Of a DNA stretch of 10,187 nucleotides, positions 1 to 6,089 are shown piece after piece. A program made the position numbers and the translations under genes. A model generated the notes under the pieces. That model did no database searches and was not told where the DNA came from. It was given only the letters and a program-made list of their open reading frames with translations. Position 1 is the stretch's first letter. Each line of letters begins with the position of its first letter. This DNA comes from an uncultured Collinsella sp. (GTDB lineage Bacteria > Actinomycetota > Coriobacteriia > Coriobacteriales > Coriobacteriaceae), in assembly GCA_900554465.1 (NCBI GenBank), contig USHF01000042.1, positions 1-10,187 on the forward strand, read 5' to 3'.

Positions 1-25
1 GCTCGGAGATGTGTATAAGAGACAG
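1..25 (+). other. Nextera (Tn5) sequencing adapter, Read 2 side
   Basis: These bases match the last 25 bases of the Illumina Nextera Read 2 transposase adapter: six bases (GCTCGG) followed by the 19-base Tn5 mosaic end at 7-25 (AGATGTGTATAAGAGACAG). This is library-preparation sequence, not genome. It creates false reading: the plus-strand frame begins with the well-known spurious peptide MYKRQ, and the minus-strand dipeptidase reads out through the adapter as YLSLIHI. Genomic sequence starts at 26. Confidence 0.97.
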
Positions 26-979
26 GTACTTGATGTCCTCGATGGTCACCTTGCGCTCGGGCACGCGGCTCCAGGGGATGTCGTCGCTCTCGGGCGTGTA
101 GTCGGCGTCGGGACCGTCCCACACATCGCTGGGGTTGAGGCAGCGCTGCATGTACCAGGCGCGCGGCGTGTTGTAGACGTGGTCGCTGTCGCTGTGCGAG
201 CCAAAGGCCTCGCGCGGGTTAAAGACCGCAGCGGGACCATCGCCCTTAACGCCCAGCGTCAGATCCAGATGCCACTCGGCCATCCAGGAGCGCAGGTCGG
301 CGGAGCACATGTGGTCGACCTGGGCGCCCTCGGCGTCGTCCAGGTCAAAGCTATCGATACCCAGCTGGTTGGGCATGGTCACGTAGGCATCATCGGGCAC
401 GCGCTTGGCGATCCAGTGGTGGCCGCCGATGGTCTCGAGCCACCAGATCTCGTCAACATCACTAAAGGCGATGCCGTTGTTCTCGTAGGTGCCGTAGCGC
501 TCGAGCAGGTCGCCCAGGATGCGCACACCGTCGCGGGCGGACTTGGCGTACGGCAGCACCAGGGTCACCATATCCTCCTCGCCCAAACCACCGGGCTGCG
601 CCGGAACATAGCCGTCCTCGCCCTCGTTGCCCTTGGCGGGCACGTAGTCCACGAGCGGATCGGCGCCGCGGACGCGCTCGTTGGTGGTGAGCGTCTCGGT
701 TGCGGACATGCCAACATTGAGCTCGTTGAAGCCGGCCTCGGCCCAAATGCCATGACCGGGGACAACGTCGGGGACGCTTGTATAACGCATGGGATTATCG
801 GGCAGCTCAACGGTCAGGTGGCTCAAGACGCTCGTGTAGACACGCGGCTGCTCGTCGGGGTGCACAACACGCATGCGCTTGGGCTCAAACACCCCGTTGG
901 ACGAGTCCTCGTTGCGGGCAACCAGCGTCGACCCGTCGTAGCTCGCGTTCTTACCAACCAAAATCGTTGTGCACGGCAT
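26..979 (-). CDS. C69 family dipeptidase (PepD/PepDA-like), C-terminus missing
   Basis: This is an N-terminal-nucleophile (Ntn) cysteine peptidase of MEROPS family C69, which cleaves dipeptides in the cytoplasm. 318 residues are visible and the 3' part is lost at the adapter junction; the family usually runs to roughly 470 residues, so about a third is missing. The N-terminus MPCTTILVGKNASYDGS carries the expected nucleophile Cys3. ARNEDS (21-26), AGFNELNVGMSATET (82-96) and the EIWWLE/GGHHWIAKRVPDDAY stretch (178-199) are family hallmarks. Two in-frame ATGs exist (985 and 979). The 979 start is preferred because the AAGGAGG box at 986-992 sits six bases before it and touches the other, and because it places the Cys near the N-terminus. 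It lies 101 bases downstream of folD, behind a likely terminator, so it probably has its own promoter, though I see no convincing -35/-10 pair. Codons 1-318 end exactly at base 26. Confidence 0.93.
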
Positions 980-985
980 GCGCAT

Positions 986-992
986 CCTCCTT
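986..992 (-). promoter_or_regulatory. Ribosome binding site of the C69 dipeptidase
   Basis: On the minus strand this reads AAGGAGG, a near-perfect Shine-Dalgarno box. Its six-base spacing to the ATG at 979 decides the start over the in-frame ATG at 985. Confidence 0.8.
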
Positions 993-1033
993 GAGCGAAG
1001 AAATCAAACGGTACCAGTGTATCGCTTCGGCGC

Positions 1034-1056
1034 AAAAAGGGCGAAACAGCCGCCCC
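1034..1056 (-). terminator. Likely intrinsic terminator of the fchA-folD operon
   Basis: On the minus strand GGGCG pairs with CGCCC around a seven-base loop (GCTGTTT), with a possible extra G-T pair at the base, followed directly by TTTTT. It lies 25 bases beyond the folD stop codon and before the dipeptidase start. The stem is short (5-6 bp) but all G-C. Confidence 0.6.
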
Positions 1057-1080
1057 GGCAACCCCTGTGGTCAAAAACGA

Positions 1081-1935
1081 CTATTTCGATGCGCGCTCCG
1101 CCGACTCGATCACGTGCTTGGCGAGAATCGCCGTCGTTACAGCCCCCACGCCGCCCGGCACGGGAGTAATTGCGCCAACGATCGGTTCCGCAGCATCAAA
1201 ATCGACATCGCCGACCAGCTTGCCAGCGGCCTCGTCCCAGTTAATGCCCACATCGATGATCGTCTGGCCCTCGCGAACCGCATCCGCGCCAATCGTGCGT
1301 GCGCGTCCAACGGCCGCAACCACAATATCAGCCGCACGGCACTCGGCAGCCAAGTCGCGCGTATGCGTATGGCACATCGTCACCGTGGCATTGCGAGCCG
1401 TAAGCATGGCGGCAACGGGACGGCCAATCACGAGCGACCGACCGACGACCGCGACCTTGGCCCCATCCAGCTCAACGCTGTAATGGTCCAGCAACGCCAA
1501 CACGGCTTCTGCCGTGCAAGGAGCAAAGCCCTCGCCTCGCCCCGAAAGCGTGGTGAGCAGCGAGGCCGGCGTCATGGAGTCAACATCCTTGGCGGGCTCG
1601 AGTGCCGCGGCAACTGCATCCTCGTCAAGCCCAGCGGGCAACGGACGAAACATCAGGCAGCCGTGAACAGCGGGGTCGGCATCGATGTCCTTAATAGCCG
1701 CCAACAGCTCGTCCTGTGAAACATCGGCGGGAAGCAAAACGCGGCGAGCCTCAATGCCAATCTTCTCGCAGCGCTTGAGGGCGCCGCGCTCGTAGGACAG
1801 GTCGTCCTCGCGCTCGCCCACACGAACGATGGCCAGTGTCGGCACGATGCCCTGTTCGCGCAGGGCGGCGCAACGAGCGGCAAGTTCCTCGGCCAAAGCG
1901 CGGGCAACGGGAGCACCCTTGAGCAGTTCGGCCAT
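1081..1935 (-). CDS. folD: FolD-family methylene-THF dehydrogenase, catalytic Lys replaced
   Basis: Family role: NADP-dependent oxidation of 5,10-methylene-THF to 5,10-methenyl-THF and its hydrolysis to 10-formyl-THF, in the cytoplasm. The 284 residues are normal length. Typical parts are VRVGE (37-41), KDVD (116-119), the Rossmann-fold GRSLVIGRP (165-173) and TPVPGGVG (257-264) near the C-terminus. Two active-site positions differ from the usual protein. The standard Tyr-x-x-x-Lys reads Tyr48-Glu-Arg-Gly-Ala52, so the cyclohydrolase lysine (Lys56 in the human enzyme) is Ala. The glutamine of the usual VHGxLVQLPLP motif is Phe96 (VHGCLMFRPLP). The Asp of KDVD is kept. Loss of the lysine predicts loss of the cyclohydrolase step, which the adjoining FchA-type gene could supply. 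The start ATG is two bases past that gene's stop codon, with a purine-rich AGGAAGAGGGG upstream, so translation is probably coupled. The family call is sure; dehydrogenase-only function is inferred. Confidence 0.93.
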   Translation of the reverse strand: MAELLKGAPVARALAEELAARCAALREQGIVPTLAIVRVGEREDDLSYERGALKRCEKIGIEARRVLLPADVSQDELLAAIKDIDADPAVHGCLMFRPLPAGLDEDAVAAALEPAKDVDSMTPASLLTTLSGRGEGFAPCTAEAVLALLDHYSVELDGAKVAVVGRSLVIGRPVAAMLTARNATVTMCHTHTRDLAAECRAADIVVAAVGRARTIGADAVREGQTIIDVGINWDEAAGKLVGDVDFDAAEPIVGAITPVPGGVGAVTTAILAKHVIESAERASK

Positions 1936-1937
1936 GG

Positions 1938-2576
1938 CTATCCCCTCTTCCTTGCGGCGTCAGCAGCACGGCGCGCCAGTGCATCGGCGCGCGGCAGCCA
2001 CGTATCTAGTAGTTCATCGCACGCCGCCTCGAGTTCCTCGGCGCGCGCCCGGTCTTTCATAGATGTGGTGTTGGCAAAGAGCGTCAGGCTCGCGCCTTGC
2101 ATGGCGGCGCGGCAGAACACGGCGCCGCATGCCACGTCGGACAGCAACTGGCGCGAACCCTTGTCGGCCATGTCCTCGAGCAGCGCCAGCGCGCGGGCGC
2201 AGGCATCCATGATCCGATACGGTGGCATGGCCGCCACGCGCAACGCGTCCTGAATCGCCACGGGTCGAGCCGGGTCATCACAAGGAATACCGTATGCCGC
2301 AGACACCTGGCCGTACGCGCGCACATCCTCGGCAACCAGACCCACTAGTTCCTGCGCCAGCTCATCAGCCTGGGCAAACGCGCGCGTCAGGTCATCCGCA
2401 CGATCAGCAAGCGCGGGATTGGTCGCACCGTAGCGGGCAACCATTCCACACAGCGAGGCGCCCAGCGCGCCCACAAAGGCGCTCGCGCTGCCACCGCCAG
2501 GAACCGGCTCGCGCGCGGCCAGCGCCTCGGCAAACCCGCGACAGGGCTTGTCCATCATCTCTTGTCTCATACGCAT
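1938..2576 (-). CDS. fchA: Cyclodeaminase/cyclohydrolase family protein (FchA-type)
   Basis: This is a member of the formiminotransferase-cyclodeaminase C-terminal domain family (FTCD_C), whose stand-alone bacterial members include FchA, methenyl-THF cyclohydrolase, and formimino-THF cyclodeaminases. At 212 residues it is the usual length for a free-standing domain, predicted all-helical and cytoplasmic. The family's signature glycine turn is PVPGGGSASA (24-33), followed by a small-residue helix (VGALGASLCGMVA, 35-47); SDVACGA (146-152) is another conserved stretch. It is the first gene of a two-gene operon with folD, two bases apart. Since that FolD lacks its cyclohydrolase lysine, methenyl-THF cyclohydrolase is the best guess; cyclodeaminase for histidine or purine breakdown is less likely because no formiminotransferase or histidine-utilisation gene is nearby. 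The start is uncertain: ATGs lie at 2576, 2570, 2558 and 2555. GAAGG is three bases from the first and nine from the second, so 2570 may be the real one. Confidence 0.85.
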   Translation of the reverse strand: MRMRQEMMDKPCRGFAEALAAREPVPGGGSASAFVGALGASLCGMVARYGATNPALADRADDLTRAFAQADELAQELVGLVAEDVRAYGQVSAAYGIPCDDPARPVAIQDALRVAAMPPYRIMDACARALALLEDMADKGSRQLLSDVACGAVFCRAAMQGASLTLFANTTSMKDRARAEELEAACDELLDTWLPRADALARRAADAARKRG

Positions 2577-2731
2577 GCACCTTCAAGTCATATAGATCGG
2601 TCGGGCGGCAACCGCCGGCCAACCGCATCAAACACGTAATGATGCTAAGTCTAGCCCATAAGCACATTAGCGTCAGTACACCTGGCCATCGCGGATTTCT
2701 ATGGCACACGATAGGCCATGCCAACGCAAAC

Positions 2732-2750
2732 ATGGGACACATGGCCCACC
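2732..2750 (+). repeat. 19-bp repeat, copy 1
   Basis: The sequence ATGGGACACATGGCCCACC recurs without mismatch at 2940-2958. Its core is an imperfect inverted repeat, TGGGnCAnnTGnCCCA, the form expected of a dimeric protein-binding site or a small palindromic intergenic element. Confidence 0.8.
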
Positions 2751-2858
2751 TTTCGGGACTTCCGGACGTCACAAACTGGGGCATATCTATAAACAAGGAA
2801 TCTGTTGGGGCAACGCCCACGTACGCGCGCCCCATTAAAACAACGGGCACCCAACCCC

Positions 2859-2894
2859 GGGGAGGGCCGACAACATCGGCCCTCCCCTCTTTTG
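2859..2894 (+). terminator. Strong plus-strand intrinsic terminator with no visible gene
   Basis: GGGGAGGGCCGA (2859-2870) pairs perfectly with TCGGCCCTCCCC (2876-2887) around the five-base loop CAACA, and TCTTTT follows. The U-tract is on the plus strand only. The nearest upstream genes are on the minus strand, so the hairpin must end some other plus-strand transcript (a small RNA, or a leader attenuated before the lipoprotein gene), or insulate that gene. Confidence 0.85.
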
Positions 2895-2939
2895 CGCCCG
2901 AACATATTGCCACTTAACGGCGCAAATCCGGCCCTCAGA

Positions 2940-2958
2940 ATGGGACACATGGCCCACC
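2940..2958 (+). repeat. 19-bp repeat, copy 2
   Basis: Identical to 2732-2750 and in the same orientation, 208 bases further on. This copy lies 72 bases before the lipoprotein start codon, within reach of its promoter; copy 1 is on the far side of the terminator hairpin. Confidence 0.8.
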
Positions 2959-3030
2959 CTAGCGAGCCGTCAACGCGTACAGTAAAAGCAGGTAATCCAT
3001 GGGCGGTTACAGATCGAGGAGGACACGACC

Positions 3031-3624
3031 ATGAAAAAGAAGGCCTTTGCGATTCTCACCCTCTGCATCAGTCTCTTTGCCGCGGTTGCCCTGGTGGGCT
3101 GTGGCGGAAGCGGCGGCGCTACCGGCAGTGGCGGTGGCGGCGGAGCAGAAAAGCCAGCCGTGGATATGAGGACCGACTTCATTTGGTTTAAGGTCGAGGT
3201 CCCCGAGGGCGTTGAGATCACCGATGTTGCCGGCGACACGGCCGACAGGGCCCAGTTTAAGTTCACCGAGAGCGAGCACGCCAGCGACCGCTTCATCCCC
3301 GTCTTCGATCCTGACAAGAACGCCGACGAGCTGTTCGACTACGAGGCAAAGTGGAATGCCAGCTTTGAGTGGACCGAGAATGACCCCGTCAAGTACAACG
3401 GCAAGACTTGGCGCAACGCTTCCTATACACACTCGGGCGGCGTGACGACTGAGTACTTCACCGAAGCAGGCGGCGGCAGCGTCTACGTGCGCATCGACAA
3501 TGTCGAGGAGCACAAGGATGCCGTCGAAACCATGATGAAGTCTCTGGAATTTGCCGATGACATCGCCGAGGCAAAAACCGAGGCCATGGACGTTAAGCTC
3601 GACGATATCGAGATCAAGCGCTAA
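3031..3624 (+). CDS. Predicted lipoprotein of unknown function
   Basis: The 197-residue product begins with a classic type II signal peptide: MKKK, a hydrophobic stretch (5-20) and the lipobox ALVGC with the lipidated Cys at 24. A glycine/serine-rich flexible linker follows (25-38), then an acidic, soluble domain of about 155 residues with many Asp, Glu and Phe/Tyr/Trp and no further cysteine. It should be exported and anchored on the outer face of the cytoplasmic membrane. I do not recognise the domain. The ATG is well supported by GAGGAGG (about 3016-3022). It is a single-gene unit: a 454-base intergenic region with a terminator lies before it and a strong terminator after it. The nearby 19-bp repeat could be an operator, but that is only a suggestion. 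Confidence 0.88.
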   Translation: MKKKAFAILTLCISLFAAVALVGCGGSGGATGSGGGGGAEKPAVDMRTDFIWFKVEVPEGVEITDVAGDTADRAQFKFTESEHASDRFIPVFDPDKNADELFDYEAKWNASFEWTENDPVKYNGKTWRNASYTHSGGVTTEYFTEAGGGSVYVRIDNVEEHKDAVETMMKSLEFADDIAEAKTEAMDVKLDDIEIKR

Positions 3625-3659
3625 AGCTCCAACGGCATGCAGCAGCGCCGTTTTAGCTC

Positions 3660-3700
3660 AGCCGGGATGCAAGGTGTGACTCCTTGCATCCCGGCTTTTT
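3660..3700 (+). terminator. Intrinsic terminator of the lipoprotein gene
   Basis: GCCGGGATGCAAGG (3661-3674) pairs perfectly with CCTTGCATCCCGGC (3682-3695) around a seven-base loop, followed by TTTTT. It starts 36 bases after the stop codon. Read on the minus strand there is no U-tract, so it serves the plus strand. Confidence 0.95.
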
Positions 3701-3718
3701 GTGTTCGAAAGCGCCCGG

Positions 3719-4033
3719 TCACATCACCATATTGAGCACGTTGACGAATTCCTGAGCCCGGGAGCGGCTGCTCAGGCAAAAGACACAGGCAGTCAACAAC
3801 CTGTTGCGCAGAAAAACATTGCGGCCCTTGATCCTGTTAACGCCCGTGATGTCCTTAAGGTAGACAATCTCGATATGCTTGCCGCCGAAAGTGCCCTTCT
3901 TGAGCACCTCGATGCGGTTGGGGTAGATCCTGACGTCTTTAAACCCGCCCGAACCTTTGTCCTGGAACAGCAAGGTGTTGTTGTCCATGCGCGTCACCCC
4001 CATGGGGTTCGTTAAAACTGTCTCTATGGCCAC
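3719..4033 (-). CDS. Small conserved-looking protein, possibly PH-like
   Basis: A 104-residue protein with no signal peptide. The pattern of short beta-strand-like segments (TLLFQD, FKDVRIYPNRIEVLKKG, IEIVYLKDITGVN) followed by a C-terminal helix (RAQEFVNVLNMV) resembles the small bacterial PH-like domains found in DUF4429-type proteins, where the GxxI/xxIPLxxI rhythm is typical; this is fold-level resemblance only. The start is open between two candidates. GTG at 4033 has AGGTGG at 4041-4046 (spacing seven); ATG at 3988 has GGGGGTG six bases upstream and would begin at MDNNTLL, where the domain seems to start, giving 89 residues. It is convergent with the lipoprotein gene. Related proteins often carry or accompany SHOCT domains, and one such domain lies about 2.8 kb away at 6827. 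Confidence 0.75.
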   Translation of the reverse strand: MAIETVLTNPMGVTRMDNNTLLFQDKGSGGFKDVRIYPNRIEVLKKGTFGGKHIEIVYLKDITGVNRIKGRNVFLRNRLLTACVFCLSSRSRAQEFVNVLNMVM

Positions 4034-4152
4034 ATTTTAACCACCTCAAGGCCCCATGCGAAGATGTCAGACAGCACAGCAATTCGTGTCCGCGCGAGGC
4101 TTTAAACTAAATGCGATAAAGATGCATTCCACAAGAGGAAAGTGGGGCGACA

Positions 4153-5205
4153 GTGATGGGCGAGCTGGTAAACCGTGGAGAATCGGCAATCGTGCCCGAA
4201 GGTTTTTACAAGCAGGTTTCCTCGATTCTCAACGCCGCTCGCGACAAGGCCTATACCGCCGTTAACTTTGCGATGGTTGAGGCATATTGGGAAATCGGCA
4301 AGAGTATTGTTGATGAACAGGGTGGAGAGGAGCGCGCAGCATATGGAGAGGCATTGATTGCGGGCCTCTCCAGAAGGCTTACAGCGGATTTCGGAAGAGG
4401 CTTTGGCATCGCAAACCTTCGCAATATGCGTCAGTTCTTTCTTGCGTTTCCAATTCGCGACGCACTGCGTAGCGAATTGAGCTGGACTCATTACCGCAGG
4501 CTGATGCGCATTCCCGACCCCGAAGCTCGCGCCTGGTACATGAACGAATGCGCTGACTCTCGCTGGAGCACGCGTCAGCTCGAGCGCCAGATCAACACCA
4601 TGTTCCGCGAGCGCCTGCTTGCCAGCAAGGACAAGGAGGCCGCCGCCCAAGAAATCCAGAAGAGCGCCCCGGCTCGTCGCCCCGAGGATATCATCCGCGA
4701 CCCATATGTACTGGAGTTTTTAGGTTTCTCGGACGATACTGCGTTTCGCGAGAGCGATCTAGAGCAGGCGCTCATCACACATCTTCAGAAGTTCCTACTG
4801 GAGCTTGGCCGTGGCTTCGCTTTCGAGGCGCGCCAAAAGCGCATCACCTTTGATGGGCGCCATTTCTATATTGACCTTGTGTTTTACAACTATCTGATGC
4901 GCTGCTTCGTGCTTATCGACCTTAAGACGGACGATCTTACGCACCAGGACTTGGGCCAGATGCAAATGTATGTGAACTACTACACGCGCGAGCTCATGAA
5001 CGAAGGCGACAATCCGCCCATAGGCATCGTGCTCTGCGCGGACAAAAGCGATTCGATTGTCGAGTACACGCTGCCCGAAGACAACGACCAAGCGTTTGCC
5101 GCCAAATACCTGCCGTATCTTCCAAGCAAGGAAGAGCTGGCACGCGAGCTGAGTGCCGAGTACCGCGCCATCAACGAAGCGACTAATGGCGAAGTGCAAG
5201 GATAG
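4153..5205 (+). CDS. YhcG/DUF1016 family PDDEXK nuclease domain protein
   Basis: A 350-residue protein with the two-part layout of the YhcG (DUF1016) family. The N-terminal DUF1016_N region spans about 15-165, including YWEIGKSIVDEQ (45-56), a helix-turn-helix-like stretch with FGIANLRNMRQF (84-95) and SWTHYRRLMRI (110-120). The C-terminal PD-(D/E)XK nuclease domain spans about 180-330. Visible catalytic-type residues are Glu204, Asp241 (FYIDLVFYN), Asp256-Leu-Lys258 (IDLK) and Gln269 (GQMQMYVNYY). All are present, so the nuclease looks intact. The family is widespread on accessory DNA; its biological role is unsettled, with DNA cleavage in defence or recombination often proposed. The frame opens GTG-ATG, so the start is 4153 or 4156, preceded by GAGGAAAG and GTGGGG. 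It is followed after 63 bases by the ADP-ribosylglycohydrolase and is probably co-transcribed. Confidence 0.93.
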   Translation: MMGELVNRGESAIVPEGFYKQVSSILNAARDKAYTAVNFAMVEAYWEIGKSIVDEQGGEERAAYGEALIAGLSRRLTADFGRGFGIANLRNMRQFFLAFPIRDALRSELSWTHYRRLMRIPDPEARAWYMNECADSRWSTRQLERQINTMFRERLLASKDKEAAAQEIQKSAPARRPEDIIRDPYVLEFLGFSDDTAFRESDLEQALITHLQKFLLELGRGFAFEARQKRITFDGRHFYIDLVFYNYLMRCFVLIDLKTDDLTHQDLGQMQMYVNYYTRELMNEGDNPPIGIVLCADKSDSIVEYTLPEDNDQAFAAKYLPYLPSKEELARELSAEYRAINEATNGEVQG

Positions 5206-5268
5206 CAGCACGTTGCGACCGATACCCCCGACGGCGCTCCACATCACCCGGGAAAAGAGGAGCTTTCC

Positions 5269-6057
5269 ATGACACACAGACCGAAAACAACACTGCGCGA
5301 CTGCATCTATGGGCTTGCCGTCGGTGACGCGCTGGGCGTTCCCTACGAGTTCAGACCTCGTGGCACGTTCGAATGCACCGACATGATCGGCTACGGCACG
5401 CACGAGCAGACCGCCGGCACCTGGAGCGACGACACATCTATGACGCTCGCCACCTGCGACTCCATCAGAGAGCTCGGCCGCATTGACACCGAGGACATGC
5501 GCGACAAATTCGTGAGCTGGATCGCCAACGACGAGTACACGATTGATGGCGTCTTCGACTACGGAGGAACGACCGCCCGCGCCCTTCGCTCCGGCAAGGG
5601 TGGCTCCGGCGAGCGCGACAACGGCAACGGCTCGCTCATGCGCATCGCACCCCTGGCGTTTGCCGATGCAACAGACAAAGAGATCCGTGAGGTCTCTGCA
5701 ATCACCCACGCTCATAGAACATCGACCGAGTCATGTGTCAAGTTCATCGAACTGTTGAGGTCCGAGATGGACGGCGCGCTCCCCGAATGGACACTCTGTC
5801 TGAAAGATGCACCCGAGCACGAAATCAGGTCGGGTGGCTTCGTGCGCGACACGCTTAAGGCAGCCACTTGGTGCTTCGTCAACACTAACAGCTACGATGA
5901 TTGTGTGCTTGCCGCCGTCAACCTGGGCGACGACACCGACACCACCGCAGCCGTCGCAGGCGCCCTCGCCGGCGCAGCATACGGCATGGACGCAATTCCG
6001 CAGAAATGGATCGACACCCTGCGCGGTAAAGAGTTGATTGAGAGCTGCTTGTTTTAG
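5269..6057 (+). CDS. ADP-ribosylglycohydrolase family protein (DraG/ARH-like)
   Basis: Family role: removal of ADP-ribose from modified proteins, nucleic acids or small molecules by a binuclear Mg/Mn centre, in the cytoplasm. The 262 residues include all signatures in order: GLAVGDALGVPYEF (15-28), the metal-binding WSDDTSMTLA (52-61), NGNGSLMRIAPLA (118-130), ITHAHR (145-150), and the second metal-binding motif LGDDTDTTAAVAGALAGAAYG (219-239), whose Asp222, Asp224 and Thr225 match the metal ligands of the family. The protein looks catalytically complete and is normal length. ATG at 5269 is supported by AGAGGAG at 5256-5262. It sits between a PDDEXK nuclease and a 73-residue orphan with gaps of 63 and 32 bases. 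No ADP-ribosyltransferase is visible in the window, so the target is unknown; reversing a toxin's or stress response's modification is a reasonable inference. Confidence 0.95.
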   Translation: MTHRPKTTLRDCIYGLAVGDALGVPYEFRPRGTFECTDMIGYGTHEQTAGTWSDDTSMTLATCDSIRELGRIDTEDMRDKFVSWIANDEYTIDGVFDYGGTTARALRSGKGGSGERDNGNGSLMRIAPLAFADATDKEIREVSAITHAHRTSTESCVKFIELLRSEMDGALPEWTLCLKDAPEHEIRSGGFVRDTLKAATWCFVNTNSYDDCVLAAVNLGDDTDTTAAVAGALAGAAYGMDAIPQKWIDTLRGKELIESCLF

Positions 6058-6080
6058 GGCGCCATTCAAGAAATAAGGTA

Positions 6081-6085
6081 GGAGG
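6081..6085 (+). promoter_or_regulatory. Ribosome binding site of the 73-residue orphan
   Basis: TAGGAGG ends here, with GGAGG four bases before the ATG at 6090. It is a strong box and the main reason to accept this short gene as real. Confidence 0.75.
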
Positions 6086-6089
6086 CATC

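Larger units (their letters stand above)
2577..3030. other. 454-base non-coding intergenic region between divergent genes
   Basis: No convincing coding frame is present on either strand: the long frames crossing it are shadows running on from fchA, have no ribosome binding site and give low-complexity Arg/Pro-rich or unrelated peptides. The stretch separates minus-strand fchA from the plus-strand lipoprotein gene and should hold promoters for both. It contains two copies of a 19-bp repeat, a plus-strand terminator hairpin between them, and at 2700-2718 a possible degenerate relative of the repeat (ATGGC, nine bases, GCCAT). A TATAAA at 2788-2793 could be a -10 box for a short plus-strand RNA ending at the hairpin, but no good -35 box accompanies it. 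Confidence 0.6.

Noticed and set aside
7..25. Tn5/IS50 transposon end
   Set aside because: The mosaic end is the engineered 19-base sequence followed by Illumina adapter bases at both contig tips, so it is library DNA and not a resident transposon.
11..994. 327-residue plus-strand open frame
   Set aside because: It starts inside the sequencing adapter (MYKRQ) and is the opposite-strand shadow of the C69 dipeptidase, which has the motifs, ribosome binding site and catalytic Cys.
778..1719. 313-residue plus-strand open frame
   Set aside because: Shadow across the dipeptidase and folD; no ribosome binding site, and the product is Arg/Ser/Ala-rich with no family motif.
2222..2917. Long open frames on both strands across 2222-2917
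   Set aside because: They extend from shadows of fchA into the intergenic region and over the terminator hairpin; no ribosome binding sites or coherent domains.
4795..5715. 306-residue minus-strand open frame
   Set aside because: Opposite-strand shadow of the nuclease and ADP-ribosylglycohydrolase, both of which have complete catalytic motifs.
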